A stretch of 64,000 nucleotides of DNA. Origin: Pistricoccus aurantiacus. Its GTDB lineage: Bacteria; Pseudomonadota; Gammaproteobacteria; Pseudomonadales; Halomonadaceae. The DNA lies in NCBI RefSeq assembly GCF_007954585.1, contig NZ_CP042382.1:2728001-2792000 (forward strand), given 5' to 3'. The translations under genes were made by a program, and so were the position numbers. This document shows, piece after piece, positions 26,108-37,085 of this stretch; positions within the stretch are counted from its first letter, which is position 1, and each line of letters begins with the position of its first letter. The notes beneath the pieces are model-generated. The model was not told the origin of the DNA, made no database searches, and saw nothing but the letters and a program-made list of their open reading frames with translations.

Positions 26108-27161
26108 TGATGTGCAGAAGCGAGCGCTGAAATGGCCATTGATACTGAGCCTGGTTGGGGCGGGATTCGCAATCACCGTGATTCTTGCAGGTGCCTGGAC
26201 CCGCCTGATGGACGCGGGCCTGGGATGTCCGGACTGGCCGGGGTGCTATGGGCGTCTGGTCGTGCCGCCACAGGGTGAGGCCTTGGCGCATTCTCCATTG
26301 ATACCGCTGGAGCCACTCAAGGCCTGGCTGGAAATGATACATCGCTACATGGCAACCGGCCTAGGTCTGCTGGTGCTGATACTGGTCGGGTTCGGTCTCA
26401 AGCTGCGCCGACGAGCGAGTTATCCTTGGCGACTGAGCCTGGGTATTCTGGGCCTGGTGATTCTGCAGGGGGCATTCGGGGCTTATACCGTCACGCTAAA
26501 GCTATGGCCACAGGTCGTGACCCTTCATCTACTCGGCGGGCTTGGCGTCATGCTGTCATTGCTTTGGCTACATTTGCGCTTGCGACGCGTTGCGTTTTCA
26601 ACAGACGAAAAAAAACCGTCTGGTGCACCGCAGCCTGCTTTTTGGTGGGGGGCCGCCGCCTTCTTGTTGCTGATCCAGATTGCCTTGGGCGGCTGGACAT
26701 CGAGCAATTACGCTGGTGTCGCCTGTCAAGGTTTTCCAACCTGTAACGGTCAATGGTGGCCTGAACAGGACTGGTATGAAGGTTTCAACCTGTTGCAGCA
26801 AATAGGCCCCAACTATCTCTATGGTCAGCTGCATGCGCCGGCACGAACCGCGATTCACCTTGCACACCGCCTGGGTGCCTTGATGCTGGGGCTGAGTCTG
26901 TTGCTACTCGCGCTACGCTATTGGTCCTTGCGGAGTTTACGGCCGATGCTGCTAGCGCTTCTTGCCACCTATTTTCTGCAACTGACCCTGGGCATTGCCA
27001 ACGTTCTACTGGCATTACCCCTCTGGCTAGCGCTCATGCACACCTTTGGTGCCATCCTGCTGGTGTCGACTTTCACGCTAAGCTATTGGCGGATGCGTAC
27101 CCTTGCCGACCCTTCTTCACCGACGAACCAGATCACGAACAAGGAGTGGGCACATGCGTAA
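26097..27161 (+). CDS. ctaA: Heme A synthase (COX15/CtaA)
   Basis: A 354-residue eight-helix membrane enzyme converting heme O to heme A for the aa3 oxidase. TRLMDAGLGCPDWPGCYG near the N-terminus, EMIHRYMATGLGLLVLI (heme His) and AIHLAHRLGALMLGLSLLL (second heme His) are family landmarks, as is GWTSSNYAGVACQGFPTCNG. It overlaps the preceding gene by 11 bp and the following ctaB by 8 bp. Confidence 0.94.
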   Translation: MELDDVQKRALKWPLILSLVGAGFAITVILAGAWTRLMDAGLGCPDWPGCYGRLVVPPQGEALAHSPLIPLEPLKAWLEMIHRYMATGLGLLVLILVGFGLKLRRRASYPWRLSLGILGLVILQGAFGAYTVTLKLWPQVVTLHLLGGLGVMLSLLWLHLRLRRVAFSTDEKKPSGAPQPAFWWGAAAFLLLIQIALGGWTSSNYAGVACQGFPTCNGQWWPEQDWYEGFNLLQQIGPNYLYGQLHAPARTAIHLAHRLGALMLGLSLLLLALRYWSLRSLRPMLLALLATYFLQLTLGIANVLLALPLWLALMHTFGAILLVSTFTLSYWRMRTLADPSSPTNQITNKEWAHA

Positions 27162-28080
27162 TGCGGTCATGGAACATGCCGGAAGCCATGCCGCGCGTCG
27201 CTGGAAATGGCGGGACTTTCTGGCGCTGTGCAAGTTTCGAGTGGTAACAGTTCTGCTGGTCTGCGCCCTGGTAGGCATGGCACTAGCAACGCCCCTTGCG
27301 CCGCCTCTACACGCCATGCTGTATGGTCTTCTGGGGATCGGGCTTTCCGCCAGCGGCGCCGCGGCGTTCAATCATATCCTGGATCGGCGCATAGACGCGC
27401 TCATGCGGCGAACCGAGCGGCGTCCTTTGGCGACCCAGCGACTTCCTACCGGCTATGCCTTGAGCTGGGCGTCATTTCTCAGTGTGACGGGAGTCGGACT
27501 TTTATGGTGGCAGGTCAACCCGCTCACGGCGATGCTGACTCTCGCGTCACTACTGGGTTATGCGTTGATCTATACCGCCTTTCTCAAGCGCGCGACCCCC
27601 CAGAATATCGTCATTGGCGGGGCGGCGGGAGCCGCGCCTCCCTTGCTAGGCTGGACCGCCATCAGCGGTGAGATTACCGCCGAACCACTGCTGCTGGTAC
27701 TGATTATCTTCGCCTGGACTCCGCCGCACTTCTGGGCGCTGGCGTTACATAAATGCGATGAGTATGCCAAAGCCGGGGTCCCGATGTTGCCGGTTACCCA
27801 TGGCAAGGAATTCACGCGACTGCAGATATGGCTGTATACCTGGCTGACTGTGGCATCCACGCTGTTGCCTTTTGTCATAGGCATGAGTGGCGTGTTTTAT
27901 CTGATTGGCATCGTCGCGCTTAACGCCCGTTTTGTCTTCTGGAACTGGAAGGTGTGGCGGGGTCGCGATGATCGAGCGCCGATGGGTGCTTTCTTGTTTT
28001 CCATCCGCTACATCTTGGCGGTATTCGCCATTCTACTAGTGGATCATTACGTTCCTTTCTATCTTGGCACTTTTTCATAA
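27154..28080 (+). CDS. ctaB: Protoheme IX farnesyltransferase (heme O synthase)
   Basis: A 308-residue UbiA-family prenyltransferase (CtaB/CyoE) that farnesylates protoheme to heme O, the step before CtaA. AAAFNHILDRRIDALMRRTERRPL carries the DxxxD Mg-prenyl-diphosphate motif, and NIVIGGAAGAAPPLLGW and FAWTPPHFWALAL are conserved. The start MRNAVMEHAG at 27154 has AAGGAG upstream and overlaps the ctaA stop. Confidence 0.94.
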   Translation: MRNAVMEHAGSHAARRWKWRDFLALCKFRVVTVLLVCALVGMALATPLAPPLHAMLYGLLGIGLSASGAAAFNHILDRRIDALMRRTERRPLATQRLPTGYALSWASFLSVTGVGLLWWQVNPLTAMLTLASLLGYALIYTAFLKRATPQNIVIGGAAGAAPPLLGWTAISGEITAEPLLLVLIIFAWTPPHFWALALHKCDEYAKAGVPMLPVTHGKEFTRLQIWLYTWLTVASTLLPFVIGMSGVFYLIGIVALNARFVFWNWKVWRGRDDRAPMGAFLFSIRYILAVFAILLVDHYVPFYLGTFS

Positions 28081-28157
28081 TGCGCTAGATACATGCGTAT
28101 ACTGACCGCCTCAATGACGAACTCGATAATGCAATCTATTCCGAAGGCGACGTATTG

Positions 28158-28625
28158 ATGAATGTAGTGATGGCTTGGGTATTGGGCGGGGTGGCCCTGT
28201 TGACTATCGCGGGCCTGGCGTTTTATGCCTATCGGCTGTGGAGAGAAGTAAAACGACGAGAAGCGTTCAAGCTCGATGAGGTCAGGCGTGCTCACGAACA
28301 GTGCCTTACGAGTCTGGAAATCATTGCCAGGGCAATGCTCGAAGGTCAGATGGATCTGATCGAAGGGGCGTTGCGTTGCAAAGTGTTACTTGAAATCATC
28401 GATCCGGCGCTGATCCAGCGCCGGTCGTTCAATGTATTCTACGTGGTTTATTCTCGCACGACCCACTTGCATACCCATTCCGCTCGCAAGGAATTAACCT
28501 CCGAAGCGCGCCGCCAGGAAGATCGCGAGCGACAGACAGTGGCCGAGGAGTTTGCTTCACCGCTTGCAAGCGCTGCCAGGGAGATACTTGTTTTCAAACA
28601 AGAGTGGCCCGCCAGTCTGCACTGA
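28158..28625 (+). CDS. DUF2489-family membrane protein
   Basis: A 155-residue protein with one N-terminal helix (VLGGVALLTIAGLAFYAYRLW) and a cytosolic helical domain. It contains HEQCLTSLEIIARAMLEGQMDLIEGALRCKVLLEIID and FNVFYVVYSRTTHLHTHSARKEL, matching the DUF2489 family of gammaproteobacteria. Function unknown. ATG 28158 is preferred to TTG 28155. Confidence 0.75.
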   Translation: MNVVMAWVLGGVALLTIAGLAFYAYRLWREVKRREAFKLDEVRRAHEQCLTSLEIIARAMLEGQMDLIEGALRCKVLLEIIDPALIQRRSFNVFYVVYSRTTHLHTHSARKELTSEARRQEDRERQTVAEEFASPLASAAREILVFKQEWPASLH

Positions 28626-28943
28626 ATCCACCTGGCTGGAGAAAAATCACACATTTGCGGTGGCGATAGCGTTGATCGGCATCAACATATCGCAGACTTA
28701 TCGTCGATCCGTTACACTCAGGGTACGTCATTTGATTGCACGGCTGCTGCCAAGGCAATGTGGATGATGGTAATGCTACTTTGTCGACAACTAAAATTTC
28801 GGACTGCAAGTACTAGCCGAATTGCGGTAAATATGCTTTCTTTTCGATAGCGAGGCCGACACTTGCTCAATAATCGACATGTGTCGATAAACTGCTGTGT
28901 GACAATATGTTACGACTGGCATTGTGTTAAGAAGGAGTCTTAC
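28626..28943 (+). other. 318-bp intergenic region before the OmpA lipoprotein gene
   Basis: AT-rich leader without a convincing reading frame. It holds a perfect 16-bp palindrome (28873-28888) and ends with the AAGGAG ribosome-binding site of the OmpA-family gene. No clear sigma-70 promoter, RNA gene or riboswitch was recognised. Confidence 0.6.
28873..28888. promoter_or_regulatory. Perfect 16-bp palindrome upstream of the OmpA lipoprotein gene
   Basis: ATCGACATGTGTCGAT reads the same on both strands and lies 55 bp before the ATG. Its position and perfect symmetry suggest a binding site for a dimeric regulator. No known factor was matched. Confidence 0.45.
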
Positions 28944-29810
28944 ATGAAGAAATCGACTACTGGATTGCTGATTGGTTCCGCTATAGCGGTTGGCCTTTCC
29001 GGCTGCGCCAGCTCAGCATCGCAGTCATCCTCTCAGAGTTCGGCTTCCAGCGACGCCTGGTATCAGCATCCGCTGGTCTGTGGTGTGGCGGGCAGCTTGA
29101 TTGGTGGCGGTATCGGTTATGCCACCAGCAGCGATTCCGATGAGGATAAAGGTGCTTCTATCGGTGCCGTTCTGGGCGCGCCTATCGGTGCCATGCTGTG
29201 TGCCGATACTTCGCCTAAGAAAGCTCAGCAGTGTCCGACCTATCAGGGTGACATTCCTGCCGGTGTCGCCACCGATGCCCAGGGCTGCCCGCTGGATTCC
29301 GACGGCGACGGCGTGCCGGACTTCCGCGATCAGTGCCCGGGTACTCCCGCCGGTGTCCAGGTCGATGCAAGCGGCTGCCCGCTGGATTCCGACGGCGACG
29401 GCGTGCCGGACTACATGGACCAGTGCCCGAACACCCCGGCAGGTGCCGAGGTCAACGCCCTGGGCTGTGAAGCCGACCTCGTGCTGCGCGACGTTACCTT
29501 CGAGTTCGACTCCGCCAAGCTGACCTCTCAAGCGGAGCGTATACTTGACGATGTAGCCGATAAGCTGCGCGGTAACGAGAACGTGCGCGTGCGTATCGAA
29601 GGGCATACGGATTCCATCGGCGATGCCGAGTACAATCTGCGGCTGTCTCAGAACCGCGCGGATTCCGTGGCGGAATATCTGGCTAGCCAAGGTATCTCAG
29701 TCGACCGCATGAAGACGGTTGGCTACGGTGAGCAGCAGCCGGTTGCCACCAACGAAACCAAGGCAGGTCGTGCGGAGAACCGTCGTGTCGAACTGGGCGA
29801 GTGGAAATAA
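28944..29810 (+). CDS. OmpA-family lipoprotein with glycine zipper and TSP3-type repeats
   Basis: A 288-residue outer-membrane lipoprotein. The lipobox is LSGC (Cys about residue 22). A Gly-rich zipper-like segment (CGVAGSLIGGGIGYATSS) follows, then two calcium-binding TSP3-like repeats with DSDGDGVPD, encoded by a 90-bp direct repeat. The C-terminal OmpA peptidoglycan-binding domain has VTFEFDSAKLTSQAERILDD, IEGHTDSIGDAEYNLRLSQNRA and GRAENRRVEL. It probably ties the outer membrane to the wall. The start at 28944 was chosen for AAGGAG and the lipoprotein signal. Confidence 0.92.
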   Translation: MKKSTTGLLIGSAIAVGLSGCASSASQSSSQSSASSDAWYQHPLVCGVAGSLIGGGIGYATSSDSDEDKGASIGAVLGAPIGAMLCADTSPKKAQQCPTYQGDIPAGVATDAQGCPLDSDGDGVPDFRDQCPGTPAGVQVDASGCPLDSDGDGVPDYMDQCPNTPAGAEVNALGCEADLVLRDVTFEFDSAKLTSQAERILDDVADKLRGNENVRVRIEGHTDSIGDAEYNLRLSQNRADSVAEYLASQGISVDRMKTVGYGEQQPVATNETKAGRAENRRVELGEWK

Positions 29811-29862
29811 TCTGTTAAGGCCCGTTCACAAGCGGCGTATATAGTCTCCTATCGTGTTATCC

Positions 29863-29890
29863 AAGGGGCGCCAGTCTGGCGCCCCTTCTC
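29863..29890 (+). terminator. Intrinsic terminator after the OmpA lipoprotein gene
   Basis: GGGGCGCCAG and CTGGCGCCCC form a very stable hairpin with flanking AA and TTCTCTCT, 53 bp past the stop codon. It separates this gene from thrS. Confidence 0.8.
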
Positions 29891-29961
29891 TCTATTACTC
29901 ATTCAAGCCTCGCGCATGTCGTCCCTGGTATGGATGACCACTGCGTTCAAGGAAGTCTTAA

Positions 29962-31860
29962 ATGTTAACCGTTACCTTGCCTGACGGCAGTCAAAGATCT
30001 TTTGAAGCGCCCCTCTCGATCATGAATATCGCCGAATCCATCGGCCCCGGTCTGGCCAAGGCCTGCGTGGCGGGCAAGATCGATGGCGCCCTCGTTGATG
30101 CGGCGGATATCATCGAGAATGATGCCCGAGTAGCCATCGTCACCGCCCGGGATCCGGAAGGTCTGGATATCATTCGCCATTCCTGCGCGCACCTGATCGG
30201 CCATGCGGTCAAGCAGCTTTATCCGGAGGCCAAGATGGCCATCGGCCCGGTGATCGAAGACGGCTTCTACTACGATATCGATTTCGGGCGCTCGATCACG
30301 CCGGAAGATCTGGCAACGATCGAGGAGCGCATGAAGGCGCTGATTGACGAGCAGTACGACGTGGTGCGCGAATACGTCGATCGCGACAAGGCCATGGTGA
30401 CCTTCCTGCATCGCGATGAGCCTTACAAGCAGGAAATCATTCGCGACATTCCCGAGGATGCCACCATTCGGTTGTATCACCACAAGGAATATGTCGACAT
30501 GTGTCGCGGGCCTCACGTGCCCAATACCCGTCATCTCAAGTCGTTCAAGTTGACCAAGCTGGCCGGCGCTTATTGGCGTGGCGATGCGGAAAACCCCATG
30601 CTGACCCGCATCTACGGCACCGCCTGGGGCGACAAGAAACAGCTCAAGGCCTATTTGAAGCGCCTCGAAGAAGCCGAGAAGCGTGATCATCGCAAGCTTG
30701 CCCGCAGGCTGGATCTTTTTCACCTGCAGGAAGAGGCGCCGGGCATGGTGTTCTGGCATCCCAATGGCTGGACGATCTACCAAGCCCTCGAGCAGTACAT
30801 GCGTCGGGTTCAGCGTGAGCACGGCTATCAGGAGATCAAGACCCCCCAAGTGGTGGATCTTTCCCTGTGGAAGAAGTCCGGTCATTGGGGACATTACAAC
30901 GATTTGATGTTCACTACGGAGTCGGAAAAGCGCGATTATGCTATCAAACCCATGAATTGCCCCTGTCACGTTCAGGTGTTCAATCAGGGCTTGAAAAGCT
31001 ATCGCGATCTTCCTTTGCGTCTGGCAGAATTCGGCAGTTGCCACCGCAACGAGCCTTCCGGTTCCCTGCATGGATTGATGCGGGTCCGCGGCTTTACTCA
31101 GGACGACGCTCACATCTTCTGCACCGAACAGCAGATCCAGTCCGAGGCGGAAGCCTTTATCGCCTTGACCATGCAGGTCTATAAAGACCTTGGCTTCGAG
31201 GACGTTGAACTCAAGCTTTCCACCCGACCCGATGATTTCATGGGCGAAGCCAAGCTCTGGGACCAGGCTGAGGCTGGGCTTGAAGCCGCGCTCGACGCGA
31301 CCGGGCTCGAATGGGATTTACAGCTCGGAGAGGGCGCTTTTTACGGACCCAAGATCGAGTTCGCGCTGCGCGATTGCCTCAATCGAGTGTGGCAGTGTGG
31401 TACGCTGCAGCTTGATTTCAATCTCCCTGGGCGTCTGGGGGCCCAGTTCGTCGATGAAGACGGCGAGCGCAAGACACCGGTCATGCTTCATCGTGCGATC
31501 CTGGGATCCTTCGAGCGCTTCATCGGCATCTTGATCGAGCATTACGCCGGCGCCATGCCCCTGTGGCTGGCACCCCAGCAGGCGGTGGTGATGACCATTA
31601 CCGACGCTCAGCAGGAATACGCCCGGGAATTGGCCCAACGCATGCAAAAAAACGGTCTGCGCGTCAAGGCGGACTTGAGGAACGAGAAAATCGGCTTTAA
31701 AATCCGGGAGCATACGTTGCAGAAGGTTCCTTATCTCCTGGTGGTGGGAGACAAGGAAGTCGAAGCGGGAGAAGTGGCGGTAAGAACTCGCAGTGGCGAA
31801 GATCTCGGCACCATGACGATCGACGGCCTTCTCGCTCGTCTCGAACGAGAATTGAGCTGA
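29962..31860 (+). CDS. thrS: Threonyl-tRNA synthetase
   Basis: A 632-residue class II synthetase. The N-terminal TGS domain (residues 1-61) precedes the editing domain with [18 protein letters not shown] (about 72-90). The catalytic core contains [18 protein letters not shown], the zinc Cys in [30 protein letters not shown] and [24 protein letters not shown]-terminal anticodon-binding domain follows. First gene of the thrS-infC-rpmI-rplT-pheST-ihfA series. Confidence 0.97.
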   Translation: MLTVTLPDGSQRSFEAPLSIMNIAESIGPGLAKACVAGKIDGALVDAADIIENDARVAIVTARDPEGLDIIRHSCAHLIGHAVKQLYPEAKMAIGPVIEDGFYYDIDFGRSITPEDLATIEERMKALIDEQYDVVREYVDRDKAMVTFLHRDEPYKQEIIRDIPEDATIRLYHHKEYVDMCRGPHVPNTRHLKSFKLTKLAGAYWRGDAENPMLTRIYGTAWGDKKQLKAYLKRLEEAEKRDHRKLARRLDLFHLQEEAPGMVFWHPNGWTIYQALEQYMRRVQREHGYQEIKTPQVVDLSLWKKSGHWGHYNDLMFTTESEKRDYAIKPMNCPCHVQVFNQGLKSYRDLPLRLAEFGSCHRNEPSGSLHGLMRVRGFTQDDAHIFCTEQQIQSEAEAFIALTMQVYKDLGFEDVELKLSTRPDDFMGEAKLWDQAEAGLEAALDATGLEWDLQLGEGAFYGPKIEFALRDCLNRVWQCGTLQLDFNLPGRLGAQFVDEDGERKTPVMLHRAILGSFERFIGILIEHYAGAMPLWLAPQQAVVMTITDAQQEYARELAQRMQKNGLRVKADLRNEKIGFKIREHTLQKVPYLLVVGDKEVEAGEVAVRTRSGEDLGTMTIDGLLARLERELS

Positions 31861-31891
31861 CGACAACGCTAATCAACACGGAGTAGTCACG

Positions 31892-32431
31892 ATCAAGAGA
31901 AGCAATCCACGGGGTCGCCCTCAGGAAAAGCGCCCACCAATGAACGAGCGTATCAGCGAAGCACAGGTACGGCTTATCGGTAGCGATGGCGAACAGCTCG
32001 GCATCGTGCCGACGCCGGAAGCCATCGAACAGGCTGAAGCCGCTGGTATGGATCTCGTACAAATCTCCAATGCCGATCCTATTGTCTGCAAGATCATGGA
32101 TTACGGCAAATTCGTCTTCGAGCAGAAGAAGCAGAAAGCGGCTCAGAAGAAGAAGCAGAAGCAGATTCAGGTCAAGGAAGTCAAATTCCGGCCTGGCACC
32201 GACGAAGGGGACTATCAGGTGAAACTCAAGAACCTGGTGCGTTTCCTCGAAGGTGGCGACAAGGGCAAGGTCACGCTACGTTTTCGCGGTCGCGAGATGG
32301 CGCATCAGGATATCGGCCGCAGGCTGATGGAGCGGATCGCCGGTGATCTCGACGAACTGGCGAATGTGGAGTCCTTCCCGAAAATGGAAGGGCGTCAGAT
32401 GATCATGATTCTTGCCCCCAAGAAGAAGTGA
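31892..32431 (+). CDS. infC: Translation initiation factor IF-3, probable AUC start
   Basis: IF-3 of 179 residues. It prevents subunit joining and rejects non-canonical start codons. The first ATG in frame (31940) would give a short form, [21 protein letters not shown]. An ATC at 31892 lies eight bases after GGAG and adds the residues [15 protein letters not shown]. infC in E. coli starts with AUU and is autoregulated through that rare codon, so an AUC start is expected behaviour. Family sequences include [27 protein letters not shown] and [12 protein letters not shown]. Confidence 0.88.
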   Translation: MKRSNPRGRPQEKRPPMNERISEAQVRLIGSDGEQLGIVPTPEAIEQAEAAGMDLVQISNADPIVCKIMDYGKFVFEQKKQKAAQKKKQKQIQVKEVKFRPGTDEGDYQVKLKNLVRFLEGGDKGKVTLRFRGREMAHQDIGRRLMERIAGDLDELANVESFPKMEGRQMIMILAPKKK

Positions 32432-32516
32432 TCCAACGGCAATCAAACGGGTTCATGGCGCCAAGCGTCCGAGCCGGCCTTGGGTTTTCTAAAAAACATC
32501 GAGCGGAGTTCATCTC

Positions 32517-32711
32517 ATGCCGAAGATCAAGACAAACAGGGGCGCCGCCAAGCGCTTCAAGAAGACGGCTAACGGCTTCAAGCACAAGCAGTCGTTTCGT
32601 AGCCATATCCTGACCAAGAAGTCCACCAAGCGTAAGCGTCAGTTGCGCGGGATGAAGCAGGTTCACGATGCGGACAAGGCATTGGTCGCTCGCATGCTGC
32701 CCAATCTTTAA
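32517..32711 (+). CDS. rpmI: 50S ribosomal protein L35
   Basis: A 64-residue L35: [20 protein letters not shown] is typical, followed by [24 protein letters not shown]. It lies 85 bp after infC and 36 bp before rplT, the standard order, in which L20 represses the operon in E. coli. Confidence 0.97.
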   Translation: MPKIKTNRGAAKRFKKTANGFKHKQSFRSHILTKKSTKRKRQLRGMKQVHDADKALVARMLPNL

Positions 32712-32747
32712 TCGCTGGTCGACCTTATTTAACGTCAGGAGAAAGTT

Positions 32748-33101
32748 ATGACTCGTGTCAAGCGTGGCGTCGTGGCACGTCGCCGTCACAAGAAGATTCT
32801 CAAGCAGGCCAAGGGCTATTACGGCGCTCGATCTCGTGTGTTTCGCGTCGCCAAGCAGGCGGTCATCAAGGCAGGTCAGTATGCCTACCGTGACCGTCGT
32901 CAGCGCAAGCGCCAGTTTCGCGCGCTGTGGATCGCCCGTATCAATGCCGCGGCGCGTCAGAACGGTCTGTCTTACAGCCGTTTCATCGCTGGCTTGAGGC
33001 AAGCGGGTATCGAGATCGATCGCAAGGTGCTAGCGGATCTCGCCGTTCACGAAAAAGCAGCCTTTGCCGCCATCGTCGAGAAGGCTAAAGCGGCTCAGTA
33101 A
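32748..33101 (+). CDS. rplT: 50S ribosomal protein L20
   Basis: A 117-residue L20 opening [20 protein letters not shown] and containing [19 protein letters not shown] and [21 protein letters not shown]20 is an early assembly protein and, in other proteobacteria, a translational repressor of its operon. A strong intrinsic terminator lies about 50 bp downstream, before pheS. RBS CAGGAG precedes the ATG. Confidence 0.97.
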   Translation: MTRVKRGVVARRRHKKILKQAKGYYGARSRVFRVAKQAVIKAGQYAYRDRRQRKRQFRALWIARINAAARQNGLSYSRFIAGLRQAGIEIDRKVLADLAVHEKAAFAAIVEKAKAAQ

Positions 33102-33116
33102 GTGAACCGACCATGA

Positions 33117-34232
<1,116 letters not shown>

Positions 34233-34256
34233 GACGTACAAGAGACAGGATTTGCC

Positions 34257-36638
34257 ATGAAATTTTCCGAACAGTGGCTGCGCGAATGGGTGTCACCGCA
34301 GCGCTCGACCCAGGCCTTGGCCGATCAGATCACCATGGCGGGTCTCGAAGTTGATGGGCTGGAGCCGGTGGCCGCTGCGTTCAGTGGTGTCGTGATCGCG
34401 GAAGTCGTCGATAAAATGCCACATCCGGACGCGGACAAGCTCAGTGTCTGCCAGGTCGAGGACGGTAGCGACGAGCCGGTTCAAGTGGTATGCGGCGCGC
34501 CCAATGTGGCGGTGGGTCAAAAGGTCGCTTTTGCTCGAGTCGGCGCGGTACTGCCTGGGGATTTCAAGATCAAGAAGGCCAAGCTGAGGGGCATGCAGTC
34601 CAGAGGCATGATCTGTTCCGCCTCGGAACTTGGACTCGAGGAAGGTGTTTCTGAGGGCATCCTCGAGCTCGATGCCGCAGCACCGGTGGGCCAGGATTTT
34701 CGTGAGTGGATGGGACTTGACGACGTTGCCATCGAAATTGATCTGACGCCCAATCGCGGTGACTGCTTGAGCGTCAAGGGGGTAGCTCGGGAGGTGGGGG
34801 TACTCAATCGACTGCTCTTGCAGGAGGCACCAGCCTTTGCCGTGGAAATCGTTCACGACGAAGAGTTTCCCATCGAAATAAAGGATTCGACGCACTGCCC
34901 GCGCTATTTGGGCCGCGTGATCAAGAACGTCAACCTCAAGGCGGAAACGCCGTCCTGGATGGTAGAACGCCTGCGGCGCAGCGGCCTGCGCTCCATCGAT
35001 CCGGTGGTGGATATCACCAATTACGTGATGCTCGAACTCGGGCAACCGTTGCATGCCTTCGATCGCGCCAACCTCCAGGAGCGCATTGAGGTGCGGCTAG
35101 CCCGGGAAGGCGAGCGCCTGGTATTGCTGGACGGCCAGGAGATTACCTTGAACGGCGATACCCTGGTGATCGCGGATGCGGGCGGGGCGCTTGCCATTGC
35201 CGGTGTCATGGGCGGCGAGCATTCCGGCGTCACCGCGCAGACTCGGGATATCTTTCTGGAAGCGGCCTTTTTCACACCCCTGGCGGTAGCGGGGCAGGCG
35301 CGTACTTACGGATTGCACACGGATGCGTCTCATCGTTTCGAGCGTGGTGTAGATCCTGAATTGCCTCGTCAGGCCATGGAGCGGGCCACTGGCCTGCTGC
35401 TGTCGATTACCGGCGGTGACCCCGGCCCCATCAGCGACGTGACCGATTGCCAGGCGCTGCCGTCTGTTGCTTCCATCACCCTGCGCGCCGAACGCCTCGA
35501 ACAAGCCTTGAGCATGGCGCTTGGCAGCGATGAGGTCGTGGATATTCTCGAACGCCTGGGCATGGATGTCAGAGATGATGGCTCGACTTGGCAGGTCGAA
35601 GTGCCGAGCTGGCGTTTCGACCTGCGCATTGAAGAAGACCTGATCGAAGAGCTTGCGCGCATCTACGGCTATAATCGTCTTCCGGTGCGTCGTCCCAGTG
35701 CGCGTCTCGAGTTACGTCCGGATAATGAAAGTCGCCGCCCCTTGAAACGTTTGCGTCGCCAACTGGTGGCGCGAGGCTATCAGGAAGCCATCACTTACAG
35801 CTTTGTCTCCTTCCAATGGCAGGAAACGCTGTTGCCGGAAGCCGTTTCGCCGGTATTGGCCAATCCGATTTCCAGCGATATGGCGGTCATGCGGGCCAGT
35901 CTGTTCCCCGGGCTTCTCAAGGCGCTGGAGTATAATCTCAATCGCCAGCAGAATCGCGTACGCCTGTTCGAGACCGGACTGGTCTTTCGCGGTGACCTCG
36001 ATGATCTCGAGCAGATCCCGATGCTGGGTGCCTTGGCCTGCGGCTTGAGGGAACCGGAAGGCTGGGCGGCTAACCGGGAGACAGTGGATTTCTTCGACCT
36101 CAAGGGAGACCTGGAAAGTTTGCTCGGCGTCAATCGAGGCGACGTCAGCTGGCGTTTCGAGCCGGCGCTTCATCCGGCGCTTCATCCGGGGCAGACCGCG
36201 CGACTCTTGTATCGCGGCCAGGAGGCCGGCTGGATAGGCGCCCTGCACCCGGCGATTCGAGACAAGCTTGGTTTCAAGGCGGATGCACTGCTGTTCGAAG
36301 TGCGTCTGGAGGCGCTTGCCCAGGGCCGGCTGCCGGCCTTTTCCGCGCTTTCCCGCTACCCCGAGGTGCGTCGCGATCTGGCGCTTCTGGTCAAGGAAGA
36401 CCTGCCAGTTCAGGATTTGCTGGATTGCCTGCGGGAACAAGCGGGCGAGTGGCTGACGGATATTACGCTGTTCGACGTCTATCGGGGTAAGGGAATCGAG
36501 CCGGGCAGCAAGAGTCTTGCCCTGGGCTTGACCTGGCAGCATCCTTCGCGCACGCTTAATGACGATGAAATCAACCAGTTAGTCAATGTCATCATCACTG
36601 AATCGGAGCAGCGCTTTGGGGCCAGGTTGAGAGGCTAG
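34257..36638 (+). CDS. pheT: Phenylalanyl-tRNA synthetase beta subunit
   Basis: A 793-residue beta subunit. The domains in order are a tRNA-binding EMAP-like domain (about 40-150, VVCGAPNVAVGQKVAFA), the B3/B4 editing domain (about 210-380), B5 (about 400-475), a catalytic-like core, and the C-terminal ferredoxin-like anticodon-binding domain (about 700-793, FSALSRYPEVRRDLALLV). A tandem 12-bp duplication at 36162-36185 repeats the residues PALH in frame. It forms the alpha2-beta2 enzyme with PheS. Confidence 0.96.
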   Translation: MKFSEQWLREWVSPQRSTQALADQITMAGLEVDGLEPVAAAFSGVVIAEVVDKMPHPDADKLSVCQVEDGSDEPVQVVCGAPNVAVGQKVAFARVGAVLPGDFKIKKAKLRGMQSRGMICSASELGLEEGVSEGILELDAAAPVGQDFREWMGLDDVAIEIDLTPNRGDCLSVKGVAREVGVLNRLLLQEAPAFAVEIVHDEEFPIEIKDSTHCPRYLGRVIKNVNLKAETPSWMVERLRRSGLRSIDPVVDITNYVMLELGQPLHAFDRANLQERIEVRLAREGERLVLLDGQEITLNGDTLVIADAGGALAIAGVMGGEHSGVTAQTRDIFLEAAFFTPLAVAGQARTYGLHTDASHRFERGVDPELPRQAMERATGLLLSITGGDPGPISDVTDCQALPSVASITLRAERLEQALSMALGSDEVVDILERLGMDVRDDGSTWQVEVPSWRFDLRIEEDLIEELARIYGYNRLPVRRPSARLELRPDNESRRPLKRLRRQLVARGYQEAITYSFVSFQWQETLLPEAVSPVLANPISSDMAVMRASLFPGLLKALEYNLNRQQNRVRLFETGLVFRGDLDDLEQIPMLGALACGLREPEGWAANRETVDFFDLKGDLESLLGVNRGDVSWRFEPALHPALHPGQTARLLYRGQEAGWIGALHPAIRDKLGFKADALLFEVRLEALAQGRLPAFSALSRYPEVRRDLALLVKEDLPVQDLLDCLREQAGEWLTDITLFDVYRGKGIEPGSKSLALGLTWQHPSRTLNDDEINQLVNVIITESEQRFGARLRG

Positions 36639-36703
36639 GCTGATTTTAGAACCAGGCCGGTCAATCTGGCGAAAGCATTGCGAGTGGGCACGAGGAGCGG
36701 GGT

Positions 36704-37009
36704 ATGGGTGCGTTGACCAAGGCTGAACTTGCCGAACACCTGCATGTGGAGCTTGGCTTCTCCAAGCGCGAAGCCAAGGTGATGGTCGAGACGTTTTTCG
36801 ACGAGATACGGTCCTGCTTGCGAGAGAACGAACAGGTCAAGTTGTCCGGTTTTGGCAACTTCGACCTTCGTGACAAACGCGAGCGCCCGGGACGCAATCC
36901 CAAGACTGGCGAGGAGATTCCCATTTCCGCTCGCCGTGTCGTTACCTTTCGTCCGGGTCAAAAATTGAAAAGCCGTGTCGAGGATTACAAAGGAGAGGCG
37001 CAGCTTTAA
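36704..37009 (+). CDS. ihfA: Integration host factor subunit alpha
   Basis: A 101-residue HU/IHF-family DNA-bending protein. [31 protein letters not shown] and the DNA-binding arm [23 protein letters not shown] with [12 protein letters not shown] identify IHF alpha. Its place after pheT is conserved in gammaproteobacteria. RBS GAGG-type sequence precedes the ATG. Confidence 0.96.
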   Translation: MGALTKAELAEHLHVELGFSKREAKVMVETFFDEIRSCLRENEQVKLSGFGNFDLRDKRERPGRNPKTGEEIPISARRVVTFRPGQKLKSRVEDYKGEAQL

Positions 37010-37085
37010 GTCTTTCTTGTCGACACGTTGCTTTTATTGACGCCACTTTGCCAAGGGAGAGTGGCGTTGCATTTTGTGTTGGATG

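Noticed and set aside
29965-31113. 382-codon open frame opposite thrS
   Set aside because: Shadow of a well-conserved synthetase; no recognisable protein.
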